The position numbers and the translations under genes are program-made. DNA of 64,000 nucleotides from an uncultured Desulfovibrio sp. (GTDB lineage Bacteria > Desulfobacterota > Desulfovibrionia > Desulfovibrionales > Desulfovibrionaceae): contig CAJUMQ010000002.1 in NCBI GenBank assembly GCA_910587035.1, positions 1 through 64,000 on the forward strand. The letters run 5' to 3'. A model generated the notes under the pieces. It saw nothing but the letters and a program-made list of their open reading frames with translations, was not told where the DNA came from and searched no databases. Shown here one piece after another: positions 1 through 8,804 of the stretch (positions are counted from its first letter, which is position 1; each line of letters opens with the position of its first letter).

Positions 1-21
1 CAAAGCTATAAGCTTTTTTGA

Positions 22-48
22 CCCCCCGCCTAGCGGGGGGTTTTATTT
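22..48 (+). terminator. Rho-independent terminator
   Basis: CCCCCCGC (22-29) pairs with GCGGGGGG (33-40) and is followed by TTTTATTTT. It points rightward and probably ends a plus-strand gene lying left of the window. Confidence 0.85.
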
Positions 49-61
49 TAACCAATAAACC

Positions 62-90
62 GAAGGCCCCTTTTATTGGGGCCTTCTTTT
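62..90. terminator. Second terminator, possibly shared by convergent genes
   Basis: GAAGGCCCC (62-70) pairs with GGGGCCTTC (78-86), then TTTT. The T-run favours the plus direction, but the hairpin also lies just after the stop of the minus-strand regulator at 112, so it may serve both sides. Confidence 0.75.
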
Positions 91-111
91 AAAATGTTTT
101 ACCGATGTGTG

Positions 112-1527
112 TTATTCCATTGTCGACATGCGTCGGTCCGAGCGGGGGTCAATGCCATATCTACGCATTTTTTCATACATGGTAGCCCTGCCTATGCCCA
201 GCACCCTGGCTGTGCGCGCTACATTGCCGCCATTTGCGGCCAGAGCGTCCAGAATGGCATTCATTTCCGCATTTGCCGCTATGCCTCCCAAATCCCGCGC
301 CGGCGCCTCCTTTGGCGCCATCTGGCGCTCGCCCATGGAGGGCAAAGTTTCGGGCGGAAAGTCTCCGGGCATTATTGTGCTGCCCCTGCGCATTGTGGCA
401 GCATGCACCACGGCATTATGCAGCTGGCGCACATTTCCGGGCCAGGCAAAGGACCGCATGGCGCTCTCGGTTTCCGGGGCGAAAGTCACCTCATTCAGCT
501 CCATGCGTTGCAAAATATAGCGGGCTATGGGCAGAATATCATCCTTTCTTTCGCACAATGGCGGAATTTCCAGCACGAAAGTATTAATTCTGTAATACAA
601 ATCCTCACGAAAGGAGCCATTTTTGAGCATGGCGGTTATGTTGCGGTTGGTAGCTGCCAGCAGCCTGAAATCCACATTTTTTGCGGAAACAGCCCCCAGA
701 CGCCTTACCTGGCGGCTTTCAAGGGCGCGTAAAAGCTTGGCCTGGAATTCCAGAGGCATCTCGCCTATTTCATCGAGAAAGAGAGTCCCTGTGTCCGCAA
801 GTTCCATCTGGCCTATTTTGCCATCCTGCCTGGCGCCGGAGAAGGCGCCGCTGACATAGCCAAACAGCTCCGATTCAAAGAGGTCCCTGGGCAGCGCCGC
901 GCAATTGATGCATACCAGCGGGCCCTGCGCCCTGGAGCTTGCCGCATGTATTGCATGGGCAAAAAGCTCCTTGCCCGCCCCGGTGGAGCCCAGAATGAGA
1001 ACAGGCTCGTCTAGCCTGGCATAACTTTGGGCCTGTCTTTTAACCCTGTTTATGGCCTCGCTGTCTCCAAGTATGCTGGCAAAGGTGTATTGGGGCGCAA
1101 GGCTGGCCTCAAAACGTTTTTTATAATGTGAGAGCCTGCGGCCAAGCTGCTCGATTTTGCTGGACAGTTTTTGCAGTTCCTCAGGATCGTTAAAGATTGC
1201 CTGGGAGATCATGCCGGCAATGGCGCCATTTCCATGGCGCACAGGGAGCCTGTTTACAATGACCGGCCTGTCCTTCCCCGGGGAGAGCTGGCAGAGCTCC
1301 CCAAGTTCGGGGCGACATTTGGACATCACAATTTCAGCGCGCGAATGCGGTATGATTTCGGTGATATGCCTGCCCAGGGCGGCCTGGGGTTCCATTTCCA
1401 GAAGAGCTGCATAGGCCTTGTTTATAAAGCGCACAATGCCGTCATGATCGCAAAAAAGCACGCCCATGGGCAGCCCGTCCAGAATTAGGGCGGCTGTCTC
1501 GTCCTTTTTACATCCATCATGAAACAT
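112..1527 (-). CDS. PAS-domain sigma-54-dependent transcriptional activator (Fis-type HTH)
   Basis: Bacterial enhancer-binding protein of 471 residues, expected to remodel sigma-54 RNA polymerase at promoters it binds. Seen in order: PAS-like sensor (about 12-110), a short coiled linker, an AAA+ domain with Walker A GSTGAGKE and Walker B LFLDEIGE, and a C-terminal Fis-type helix-turn-helix (NVARTARVLGIGRATMYEKM). The sigma-54 contact loop reads GAFSGA instead of GAFTGA. There is no receiver domain, so a small ligand or redox cue through PAS is more likely than phosphorylation. The start at 1527 has GGAGG seven bases upstream; a longer frame to 1596 overlaps the exporter gene. It follows the TauE/SafE gene by 58 bp on the same strand and may regulate it. 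Confidence 0.9.
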   Translation of the reverse strand: MFHDGCKKDETAALILDGLPMGVLFCDHDGIVRFINKAYAALLEMEPQAALGRHITEIIPHSRAEIVMSKCRPELGELCQLSPGKDRPVIVNRLPVRHGNGAIAGMISQAIFNDPEELQKLSSKIEQLGRRLSHYKKRFEASLAPQYTFASILGDSEAINRVKRQAQSYARLDEPVLILGSTGAGKELFAHAIHAASSRAQGPLVCINCAALPRDLFESELFGYVSGAFSGARQDGKIGQMELADTGTLFLDEIGEMPLEFQAKLLRALESRQVRRLGAVSAKNVDFRLLAATNRNITAMLKNGSFREDLYYRINTFVLEIPPLCERKDDILPIARYILQRMELNEVTFAPETESAMRSFAWPGNVRQLHNAVVHAATMRRGSTIMPGDFPPETLPSMGERQMAPKEAPARDLGGIAANAEMNAILDALAANGGNVARTARVLGIGRATMYEKMRRYGIDPRSDRRMSTME

Positions 1528-1585
1528 TGCATCCTCCGCAGGGGGGCATGTAAAATCGCATATCCTTCTTCTGGCAACCAGCCTC

Positions 1586-2383
1586 CTACAGGACATCCCA
1601 CAGCATTTTCAGGCCGACGATGATCAGGAAGACAGCGAAAAAACGCTTCAATTTTGCAGTTGGCAATGCGTGGGAAAGACGCACGCCCAGCGGCGCAGTG
1701 ATGCAGCTTGCCACAGCGATGCCAAAAAGGGCCCACAGATGCACAAAGCCAAGGGTATATGGCGGCAGATCCGGCTTGCCCCAGCCGCCAACTATATAAC
1801 CCAGGGTGCCAGCCACAGCCAGGGGAAAGCCAATGGCCGCCGAAGTGCCCACCGCCTCATGAATATCGACATTGCAGTATGTCATGAAGGGCACGGACAG
1901 CGATCCGCCGCCTATGCCCACAAAACTGGAGACCATGCCAATCACGCCGCCGGCAGCAGCCGTGCCAAGGGCGCCAGGCATGTTGCGGGTCGCAGGCGGC
2001 CTGTAATTGGAAATCATCTGCGCGGATATGGCAAACAGAAAACAGATGAAAAAGATTTTCAAAAACATGGTTGGCATATTGGCGGCCAGGAGGCTACCAA
2101 GGAATGTTCCAAGCAGGATGCCCGGAGTGATGTTGCGGAATATTTTCCACCTGACTGCGCCACGCTTGTGATGGGCCCTGGCGCTGGATATCGATGTGAA
2201 CATGATGCTTGCCAGGGATGTGCCCAAGGCAAGCTGCTGCACATACTGGGGTGGCACACCCTGGGAGGGAAAAACCGCAACCAGAATTGGCACGATCACG
2301 GTGCCACCGCCAACCCCGAGCAAACCGGCCAGAATGCCTACAACCGCGCCACAGCAAAGATAGATGACAAGTGAAACAAGCAT
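1586..2383 (-). CDS. TauE/SafE family sulfite/anion exporter
   Basis: Inner-membrane permease of 265 residues in the TauE/SafE (DUF81) family, whose members move sulfite, sulfoacetate or other small anions. Two similar halves are visible, each with a glycine-rich loop: GLLGVGGGTVIVPIL near the N-terminus and SFVGIGGGSLSVPFM about 130 residues later, the usual internal duplication, with hydrophobic segments throughout. The start at 2383 is chosen because AGAGGATT lies upstream; an ATG at 2401 has no ribosome site. It is followed by the PAS/sigma-54 activator on the same strand. The substrate cannot be read from sequence; sulfite or a sulfonate would suit the suggested host, but this is inference. 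Confidence 0.88.
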   Translation of the reverse strand: MLVSLVIYLCCGAVVGILAGLLGVGGGTVIVPILVAVFPSQGVPPQYVQQLALGTSLASIMFTSISSARAHHKRGAVRWKIFRNITPGILLGTFLGSLLAANMPTMFLKIFFICFLFAISAQMISNYRPPATRNMPGALGTAAAGGVIGMVSSFVGIGGGSLSVPFMTYCNVDIHEAVGTSAAIGFPLAVAGTLGYIVGGWGKPDLPPYTLGFVHLWALFGIAVASCITAPLGVRLSHALPTAKLKRFFAVFLIIVGLKMLWDVL

Positions 2384-2534
2384 GGCATAATCCTCTTGCA
2401 TATTGGATGATGCCGTGGGCCTGCCACGGCATATACCCCAAACTGGCTGATTGCCAAAAATAGGACAAGCTGTCGCGGGGCGTCAATATTGTTTTTCACT
2501 TTACAGAAAAAACAGATACGGCTAATCTGAAGCC

Positions 2535-2609
2535 ATGGAACCAGTTGGCACAGGACATTTGGCGCTTTTTTGCGTTGCGGCAGAGCCGCGCAGGGATTCC
2601 CCGTTTTAA
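2535..2609 (+). CDS. Putative pyr operon leader peptide (24 codons)
   Basis: Short frame starting MEPVGTGH and ending RRDSPF, with its TAA at 2607-2609 inside the loop of the terminator hairpin that follows. It holds a T-run (CTTTTTT, 2565-2571) that could make a UTP-sensitive pause. The arrangement recalls the E. coli pyrBI leader, where a ribosome close behind the polymerase stops the terminator from folding. The ribosome site is weak (GAAG at 2529-2532) and no convincing promoter was found, so translation is inferred. Confidence 0.5.
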   Translation: MEPVGTGHLALFCVAAEPRRDSPF

Positions 2610-2624
2610 ACGGGGTTTTTTTTT
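2599..2624 (+). promoter_or_regulatory. Attenuator-type rho-independent terminator before pyrB
   Basis: CCCCG (2599-2603) pairs with CGGGG (2611-2615) across TTTTAAA, followed by nine T. No plus-strand gene lies upstream and the minus-strand exporter reads away from it, so the only transcript it can end is the pyr leader, about 70 bp before pyrB. Confidence 0.7.
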
Positions 2625-2692
2625 GCCCCGGGCCCGCCATATCCGCGATAAAGCATGCATGAAGCCTAATTTCAAGAGCCCGGAGGAGCGCC

Positions 2693-3649
2693 TTGAAGGA
2701 TGACAATCACTATTACTGGCCTCACAAGGATCTCCTGGATACGGATTGCCTGGGAGAGGCCGATCTCAGGCATTTGCTGCATCTTGCCTCTGGCTTTCAG
2801 GATATCAACCTGAGGCCTGTCAAAAAGGTGCCCACCCTCAAGGGGCGTACAGTCATTCTTTTTTTCGCGGAAAACAGCACCAGAACCAAAACATCCTTTG
2901 ATGTTGCCGCAAAACGCCTGTCCGCTGACACTTTTTCCCTTGGCAAGGCAGGATCCAGCCTGAACAAGGGCGAGAGCCTGAAGGACACAGGCCTCACATT
3001 GCAGGCCATGCATCCCGATGTGATAGTAATCCGCCACTCCAGCAGCGGCGCGGCCCGTTATCTTTCCGAAAACCTCTCCTGCTCCATTGTCAATGGCGGC
3101 GATGGCTGGCATGCCCATCCCACCCAGGCTCTTCTTGACTGCTACAGCCTCAATCAGGCCTGGAATGGCAATTTTAAAGGCAAGACCCTGCTTGTGCTTG
3201 GTGACATAGCCCACAGCCGCGTGGCGCGCTCAAACATCCATCTTTTGCGGATGCTTGGCGTGAATGTCCGTCTGTGCGCGCCGCGCACCCTGCTGCCTGC
3301 CGGTGTCTCTTCCTGGCCCGCCAGTGTTCATTCCAGTCTGCCTGAAGCCATTGATGATGTGGATGCCGTCATCTGCCTGCGCCTGCAGCTGGAAAGGCAG
3401 CAGGCCGGATTGCTGCCGGATCTGGCCGAATATGCGCGCAGATACTGCCTGACTGAGGAGCATCTGCGTCTAGCTGACCCAGATGTGCGAATCTTGCATC
3501 CTGGCCCCATGAATCGTGGCCTTGAAATTTCCGATGCCGTGGCCGACGACGCCAACTGCCTTGTTTTAAAACAGGTAGAGGCCGGCGTGGCTGTGCGCAT
3601 GGCAGTGCTCTATCTTTTGGCAACCCGTTCTGAACAGGGAGACAGTTGA
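2693..3649 (+). CDS. pyrB: Aspartate carbamoyltransferase catalytic chain
   Basis: Catalyses carbamoyl phosphate + L-aspartate to N-carbamoyl-L-aspartate, the committed step of pyrimidine synthesis. 318 residues, normal for the catalytic chain. The carbamoyl-phosphate loop STRTKTSF, the HPTQALLD segment and the C-terminal LHPGPMNRGLEI motif are all present. It starts with TTG at 2693 behind a strong GGAGGAG (2682-2688). No regulatory pyrI is nearby. The stop overlaps the pyrC start (TGATG), so the two are translationally coupled, as in pyrB-pyrC operons of other bacteria. Expression is probably set by the leader attenuator upstream. Confidence 0.96.
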   Translation: MKDDNHYYWPHKDLLDTDCLGEADLRHLLHLASGFQDINLRPVKKVPTLKGRTVILFFAENSTRTKTSFDVAAKRLSADTFSLGKAGSSLNKGESLKDTGLTLQAMHPDVIVIRHSSSGAARYLSENLSCSIVNGGDGWHAHPTQALLDCYSLNQAWNGNFKGKTLLVLGDIAHSRVARSNIHLLRMLGVNVRLCAPRTLLPAGVSSWPASVHSSLPEAIDDVDAVICLRLQLERQQAGLLPDLAEYARRYCLTEEHLRLADPDVRILHPGPMNRGLEISDAVADDANCLVLKQVEAGVAVRMAVLYLLATRSEQGDS

Positions 3650-4908
3650 TGCTTGCAATCCGTAATGCCATTCACCTCGATGCCCCGGTGGATCTGCTTA
3701 TAAATGATGGCAAAATAGTCACAATGACCCCCGCGGGGCATGTTCCACCCCCTCCTGATTGCGAGACTATTGACGCATCCGGATTGCTGCTGCTCCCGGC
3801 ACTCATCGATGCCCATGTGCATCTGCGGGAGCCTGGCTATGAATACAAGGAGGATATTGCCAGCGGACTTGATGCGGCCGCCCATGGCGGTTTTGGGGCC
3901 GTAATGTGCATGGCCAACACAAAACCGGTGAACGACACAGCCGCTGTGGCCGTGTTCATGCGCGAAAGGGCCCTTGCAAGCCATCCACATGGACCGGAGC
4001 TCTATCCCATAGCCGCTGCCACCAAAGGCCTGACCGGCGAGGAGATGGCGCCACTTGCAGAACTCAAGGCAGCCGGCTGCATTGCTGTCTCCAATGATGG
4101 GCGCCCTTTGAGCAGTGCCGAAATGACACGGCGAATCATGGAATATGCCTCAGATCTGGATATGATCTTTATTGATCATTGCGAAGATCCCCAGCTTGCC
4201 AAAGGCTGGGTAATGCATGAGGGCGTCATGAGTGGCAGGCTTGGCGTCAAGGGGCAGCCTGCGGCAGGCGAAGCAATCCAGGCCGCAAGGGATATCATGC
4301 TTGCCGAATATCTCGATGTGCCGGTGCACATTGCCCATGTTTCCAGCCGCCTGACCGTGGATGTGATTGCCTGGGGCAAAAAACGCGGTGTACGCGTCAC
4401 TGCGGAAACCTGCCCCCATTATCTTATGCTTGATGAAAACTCGCTTGAAAACTATAATACTCTCGCCAAGGTCAGCCCACCGCTTAGGGAGGATGCCGAC
4501 AGGGAGGCGCTGAGGGATGCCGTGCGGGATGGCACCATAGATATCCTGGTAACAGATCATGCTCCGCATGCTCCCCATGAAAAAAATGACACTCTGGATC
4601 TGGCTCCATGCGGCCTCTCCGGCCTAGATCTTGCACTCTCCCTGTCTTTCCGCCTTGTTTCCCAAAATATTCTCAGCGAGGCCGATTTGCACAGGCTCTG
4701 GTGTGATGCTCCGGCCAGAATTTTCGGGCTGCCATGCAACAGATTCAATCCAGGCGATCCCGCTGATTTTTGTCTTTATGACCCCACAGCCCTTTGGCAG
4801 GCAAACACGGACAATTTTTATTCAAAAAGCTGCAATACCCCCTGGGCTGGAGAAATGATTGCCGGCAGGGTAAAACATCACTGGCACAGGGGCGTGAAAC
4901 TTTTTTAA
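3649..4908 (+). CDS. pyrC: Dihydroorotase
   Basis: Zinc amidohydrolase that cyclises N-carbamoyl-aspartate to dihydroorotate. 419 residues, class I (B. subtilis type). The metal ligands are intact: DAHVHLREP near residue 50, DHCED near 177, the HIAHVSS histidine near 228 and TDHAPH near 302. It therefore looks catalytically active, unlike the inactive PyrC-prime chains that accompany PyrB in pseudomonads. The ATG at 3649 overlaps the pyrB stop and has AGGGAG upstream. Confidence 0.95.
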   Translation: MLAIRNAIHLDAPVDLLINDGKIVTMTPAGHVPPPPDCETIDASGLLLLPALIDAHVHLREPGYEYKEDIASGLDAAAHGGFGAVMCMANTKPVNDTAAVAVFMRERALASHPHGPELYPIAAATKGLTGEEMAPLAELKAAGCIAVSNDGRPLSSAEMTRRIMEYASDLDMIFIDHCEDPQLAKGWVMHEGVMSGRLGVKGQPAAGEAIQAARDIMLAEYLDVPVHIAHVSSRLTVDVIAWGKKRGVRVTAETCPHYLMLDENSLENYNTLAKVSPPLREDADREALRDAVRDGTIDILVTDHAPHAPHEKNDTLDLAPCGLSGLDLALSLSFRLVSQNILSEADLHRLWCDAPARIFGLPCNRFNPGDPADFCLYDPTALWQANTDNFYSKSCNTPWAGEMIAGRVKHHWHRGVKLF

Positions 4909-4921
4909 TGAGGTGGTTGAA

Positions 4922-5770
4922 ATGCTGGTGCGTCAACCTGTGGTCGCTGGACGTTTTTATCAGGGTAATCCGGAAAAACTGACAAACGAAATTGACAAAT
5001 ATCTTTCAGCCCACAGCGCTTCTGAAAATGCTGTCAGAAATGCCTGGGCCGTCATGCTGCCCCATGCGGGTCACATCTATTGCGGCGATGTAATTGGCAG
5101 CACTCTTGCAGGCGTAAGGCTGCCTTCGCGGCTGGTCATTCTCTGCCCAAACCATACAGGCTATGGCAGGATGCTCAGCGTCTGGCCCCAGGGCGCATGG
5201 CTGACGCCGCTTGGTCCCGTAAAGGTGGATGCCGCCCTGGCTGCGGACATCATTGCCAGCGGAGGCGGCTTTGAGGCCGATACTCAGGCCCATGCCGGGG
5301 AGCATTCCATAGAAGTCATTTTACCCTTTTTGCAGTACCAGACCGGCAATCTCTCAATTGTGCCCATATGCGTGGGCACCCAGAACAACAGCGCCCTGGC
5401 AGGCGCAGGCCATGCCCTGGCCAGTGTATTGCGGATGCCCCAATATGCCGATACAGGCCTTGTCATCAGCTCGGACATGAATCATTACGAAAATGAGCGC
5501 GCGACCTTTGCCAAGGATGACATGGCTCTAGACAGGATAATGGCTCTTGATCCTGCCGGGTTGCTTGAGGTGGTGCGGGATAATAAAATCAGCATGTGCG
5601 GCGCCGGCCCCATGGCTCTCGCCCTGTATGCGGCCCTGGATATGGGATATCTGGATATTGAGCTTGCGGCCCATGAAACATCCGGAAAAACCTCCGGCGA
5701 TCATGAGCATACAGTGGGCTATGCCGGCCTCGAATGCTTTTTGCAAAAAAAGCCGGCGCAGGCCAGCTAG
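4922..5770 (+). CDS. MEMO-family protein (AmmeMemoRadiSam system protein B)
   Basis: 282-residue member of the MEMO1 family, related in fold to class III extradiol dioxygenases. Conserved metal-site histidines are visible in LPHAGHIYCG, CPNHTGYG, GEHSIEVILPFLQ and SSDMNHYE. In many bacteria and archaea the family sits beside an AMMECR1 protein and a radical SAM protein; neither is here, and this copy instead follows pyrC by 13 bp. The start at 4922 uses GAGGTGG upstream. The biochemical role is not established; the context suggests only co-expression with pyrimidine synthesis. Confidence 0.85.
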   Translation: MLVRQPVVAGRFYQGNPEKLTNEIDKYLSAHSASENAVRNAWAVMLPHAGHIYCGDVIGSTLAGVRLPSRLVILCPNHTGYGRMLSVWPQGAWLTPLGPVKVDAALAADIIASGGGFEADTQAHAGEHSIEVILPFLQYQTGNLSIVPICVGTQNNSALAGAGHALASVLRMPQYADTGLVISSDMNHYENERATFAKDDMALDRIMALDPAGLLEVVRDNKISMCGAGPMALALYAALDMGYLDIELAAHETSGKTSGDHEHTVGYAGLECFLQKKPAQAS

Positions 5771-5873
5771 AAATTCCACCATCTGAACGGATTTTCACCA
5801 TGCCGCCATGCAAGACAGCGCTCATGGCTACAACATTCCCTTTTCGGACCTATGGCGGCAGGAGGAAGGAATC

Positions 5874-8798
5874 ATGTCACTGCATGAAGCATCCATAATC
5901 ATCCCGGTGCTGAACAACTGGCAATATACCGAAAACTGCCTTAATGCCGTTGCCCAGACCCTGGCAGGAGAGGCTGTGGAGATTATTGTCATTGACAATG
6001 GCTCAAGTGATGCCACCCCCAAAAACTGCCCCGCGCTTGGGAATGCCCTTTTTGGAGATTCCTTTCATTATCAGCGCAATGAAACCAATATCAACTTTGG
6101 GCCAGCATCCAACCAGGGCGCAAAAATTGCCAGCGGTCAATATCTCATCTTTTTAAATAATGACACCATACCCCAGAGCGGCTGGTACAGGCCGCTTCTT
6201 GACGATTTCAATCTGTATCCAGATATTGGCGCCACAGGTCCGCTGCTGGCATATCCTCCCAGACCGCCTTTTGGCCTTACCGTGCAACATCTGGGAGTGC
6301 GCCTGTCTGCGCTCTTTAAAATAGGACATCTATATCAATGCATACCAGTTGATTCGCCACTTGCCCGTAAAAGACGCTTCTTCCAGGTGATAACGGCTGC
6401 CTGCATGGTGATGCCACGCGAGCTGTTCACAAGTCTTGGCATGTTTGACGAGGGATTCATCAATGGCTTTGAGGATGTGGAACTGTGCGCCAGGCTTGCC
6501 CGCGCCGGTTACAAGGCCACTGTAAATCCAGATTCCCTGGTTATTCATTATGAAAGCGCCACCCCCAACCGCCATGATGCCGAGGTCAATAATTCCGCGC
6601 TTCTGCTCCAGAAATGCCGGGATATTCTGACACCAAACCTTGCGGAACAGATTGCCCTGGATGGCATGACTCTTGCCTTGAATGAATGGCAACAGCCGCT
6701 GCCAATGCTCCCCCCCGAGATTGTGAACACCCTGGATGCGGCTGCCGGCGGTCTGGATTTTGAAAGTCTTAAAAACCTTGTTACCCGCTATCCCTTCTGG
6801 CACAGGGGCTGGCTTGGCATGATTGCCAAATGCGACAATGTGGAATGGCTGTCAAATCTGCTTTGGGCCTGCTACAACCTTTTTCCCGGAGCGGGCTCTG
6901 CCCTGGCCAACTGCGAATTCTACCAGCTCCACAAGAACAGAAAAATGTTTAACATCTGGTTGCCCACTGCCTTTTCCCATTGCAAATCCTTTGAGGAATA
7001 TGTAGCCACAGCCCGGGAGAACATGGAAAAGCTGGCCCATTCTCCTGCCGCTGCCGCCCTGTATGCCGATTGGCTAGATCATGCGCAGGATTTTGGGGAA
7101 AAAGCTCTTAAGCCTTTTCTAAACGATTTATGGCAGCTTGCCCTAAAGGGCAATGTCAGCTTAAATCCTTTTGATCCTGAAATGTATGAATTATGGCGGC
7201 AAATGCGCAATCGCCAGGATCCATCGAGGGAAGTGCCGGACAATACGGAAAATATCCTGTTTTCCATCCTCATGCCGGTCTATAATCCCCGTCCTGAGCA
7301 TCTGCGCGCGGCCATCGACTCCGTGCTGGCCCAGACCTGGCCGCACTGGGAACTATGCATTGCCGATGATGCGTCAACAGATTCTCCGATTGCGCCAATC
7401 CTGGCGGACTATGCCCGCAGGGATGCACGCATCCGCATAACCTGGCGCGAAACCAATGGCCACATCGCAGTTGCCAGCAATACGGCCCTTGACATGGCCT
7501 CAGGCACCCATGCAGTGCTAATGGATCAGGATGACCTGATATCCGCAGATGCGCTGGAACTAGTGGCGGACCATATTAAAACCCATCCAGAAGGCAGCCT
7601 TTTCTACTCCGATGAAGACAAGATCAATGATCTGTACAAATTTTACAGTCCATATCTGAAAAATGACCGCTGGGACTGGGAGCTCATTGGCTGCCAAAAC
7701 TGCGTCAGCCATCTTGGCATTTACCGTGTGGACAGGATGCGTGCCATTGGCGGCTTTCGCGAGGGTTTTGCCGGCTCACAGGACTATGATCTGGTTCTGC
7801 GCTACATCAACGGTCTCACAGCTGCCAATATTGTCCACATTCCCCGCGTTCTCTACCATTGGCGCTCCCATGCCAACAGCACAGCCTTCAGTCTGAACGC
7901 AAAAAGCTACGCTCTGGAGAGCTCACTCAAGGCAGCCAGTGAGTGGCTGGCAAAACGCTGCGCCAATGCCACCATTGAACATGTTCCCCATAGCATCTGG
8001 CACAGAATAAAATATCCCCTGCCCAAAGAGCGTCCCTCCGTGAGCATTATCTGCCCCCTGCCTGATGCTCCCTTTCCCCTCAAGGAATTTCTGGAGGCCT
8101 GGCATACCAAAACGGAATACCCATTTGAACTGATGCTTGTAGCGCCACAGCAAAACAGGTTTTCACTTGAAAGGCTGCTGGAAAGACAGCCCAATGCCAG
8201 AATAGCCGTCTGCAGAAGAAGCGACAACATCGCCCAGCGCTGCCAGCTAGGTCTTGATGCCAGTTCAGGCCAGGTGGTGGGTTTTATCGGGCCAGACACC
8301 ATCCCCGCCAGCCAGAACTGGCTGGAGGAACTTGTATCCACCCTCTGGCGGGACAACATAGGCGCTTGTGGGGGTAAAATTTTCATGCCAAATGGCGCCA
8401 TGGATCATGGCGGCTACATGGTGGACTGCACTGGACGCCTGAAAAGGCTGTTCCATAATCATGCCGCGGACAATAGAACCTGGTTCGGCTGGACTGTGCT
8501 TGCCCGCACGGTGGACGCCCTGGACTTTCGCTCCATCTTCATTCGCAGGGAGCTGCTCCAGCAGGGGCTGGACAGCGCCATGGGCCTTTGGGCCTTTCAG
8601 GATTTCTGTTTAAAGATTGCGCAGGCAGGCTGGCGCACAGTCTGGTGGCCTTATGCCATATTTCAGCGCTTTAACAGTGAATTTGCCCTGCGTGAGAATA
8701 TGCCGCCAATCTTTGAGAGCGAATGGCAGGGCAAACTCGCTCCATTTTCCGAAAATGTCAGGGCGGAAAGCAATATGCTTTTATGCCCGTATATTTAG
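5874..8798 (+). CDS. Multidomain family 2 glycosyltransferase
   Basis: 974-residue cytosolic protein with three glycosyltransferase-2-like domains. Domain A (about 1-250) begins SIIIPVLNNW and has VIDNGSSDATP and FLNNDTIPQSGW. Domain B (about 460-690) begins FSILMPVYNPRP and has ADDASTDS and DQDDLIS. Domain C (about 720-960) begins SVSIICPLPDAPFP and keeps only FIGPDTIPASQNW, so it may be degenerate. About 200 residues between A and B match no fold I recognise. Such proteins build surface polysaccharide or O-antigen by adding more than one sugar. The start at 5874 follows AGGAGGAAGG; the longer frame from 5808 is not supported. It stands alone, ending 6 bp from the convergent next gene. Confidence 0.88.
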   Translation: MSLHEASIIIPVLNNWQYTENCLNAVAQTLAGEAVEIIVIDNGSSDATPKNCPALGNALFGDSFHYQRNETNINFGPASNQGAKIASGQYLIFLNNDTIPQSGWYRPLLDDFNLYPDIGATGPLLAYPPRPPFGLTVQHLGVRLSALFKIGHLYQCIPVDSPLARKRRFFQVITAACMVMPRELFTSLGMFDEGFINGFEDVELCARLARAGYKATVNPDSLVIHYESATPNRHDAEVNNSALLLQKCRDILTPNLAEQIALDGMTLALNEWQQPLPMLPPEIVNTLDAAAGGLDFESLKNLVTRYPFWHRGWLGMIAKCDNVEWLSNLLWACYNLFPGAGSALANCEFYQLHKNRKMFNIWLPTAFSHCKSFEEYVATARENMEKLAHSPAAAALYADWLDHAQDFGEKALKPFLNDLWQLALKGNVSLNPFDPEMYELWRQMRNRQDPSREVPDNTENILFSILMPVYNPRPEHLRAAIDSVLAQTWPHWELCIADDASTDSPIAPILADYARRDARIRITWRETNGHIAVASNTALDMASGTHAVLMDQDDLISADALELVADHIKTHPEGSLFYSDEDKINDLYKFYSPYLKNDRWDWELIGCQNCVSHLGIYRVDRMRAIGGFREGFAGSQDYDLVLRYINGLTAANIVHIPRVLYHWRSHANSTAFSLNAKSYALESSLKAASEWLAKRCANATIEHVPHSIWHRIKYPLPKERPSVSIICPLPDAPFPLKEFLEAWHTKTEYPFELMLVAPQQNRFSLERLLERQPNARIAVCRRSDNIAQRCQLGLDASSGQVVGFIGPDTIPASQNWLEELVSTLWRDNIGACGGKIFMPNGAMDHGGYMVDCTGRLKRLFHNHAADNRTWFGWTVLARTVDALDFRSIFIRRELLQQGLDSAMGLWAFQDFCLKIAQAGWRTVWWPYAIFQRFNSEFALRENMPPIFESEWQGKLAPFSENVRAESNMLLCPYI

Positions 8799-8804
8799 CC
8801 CTGG

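Noticed and set aside
2599..2624. Terminator of an upstream plus-strand gene
   Set aside because: There is no plus-strand coding region between the window start and this site, so it was reinterpreted as an attenuator.
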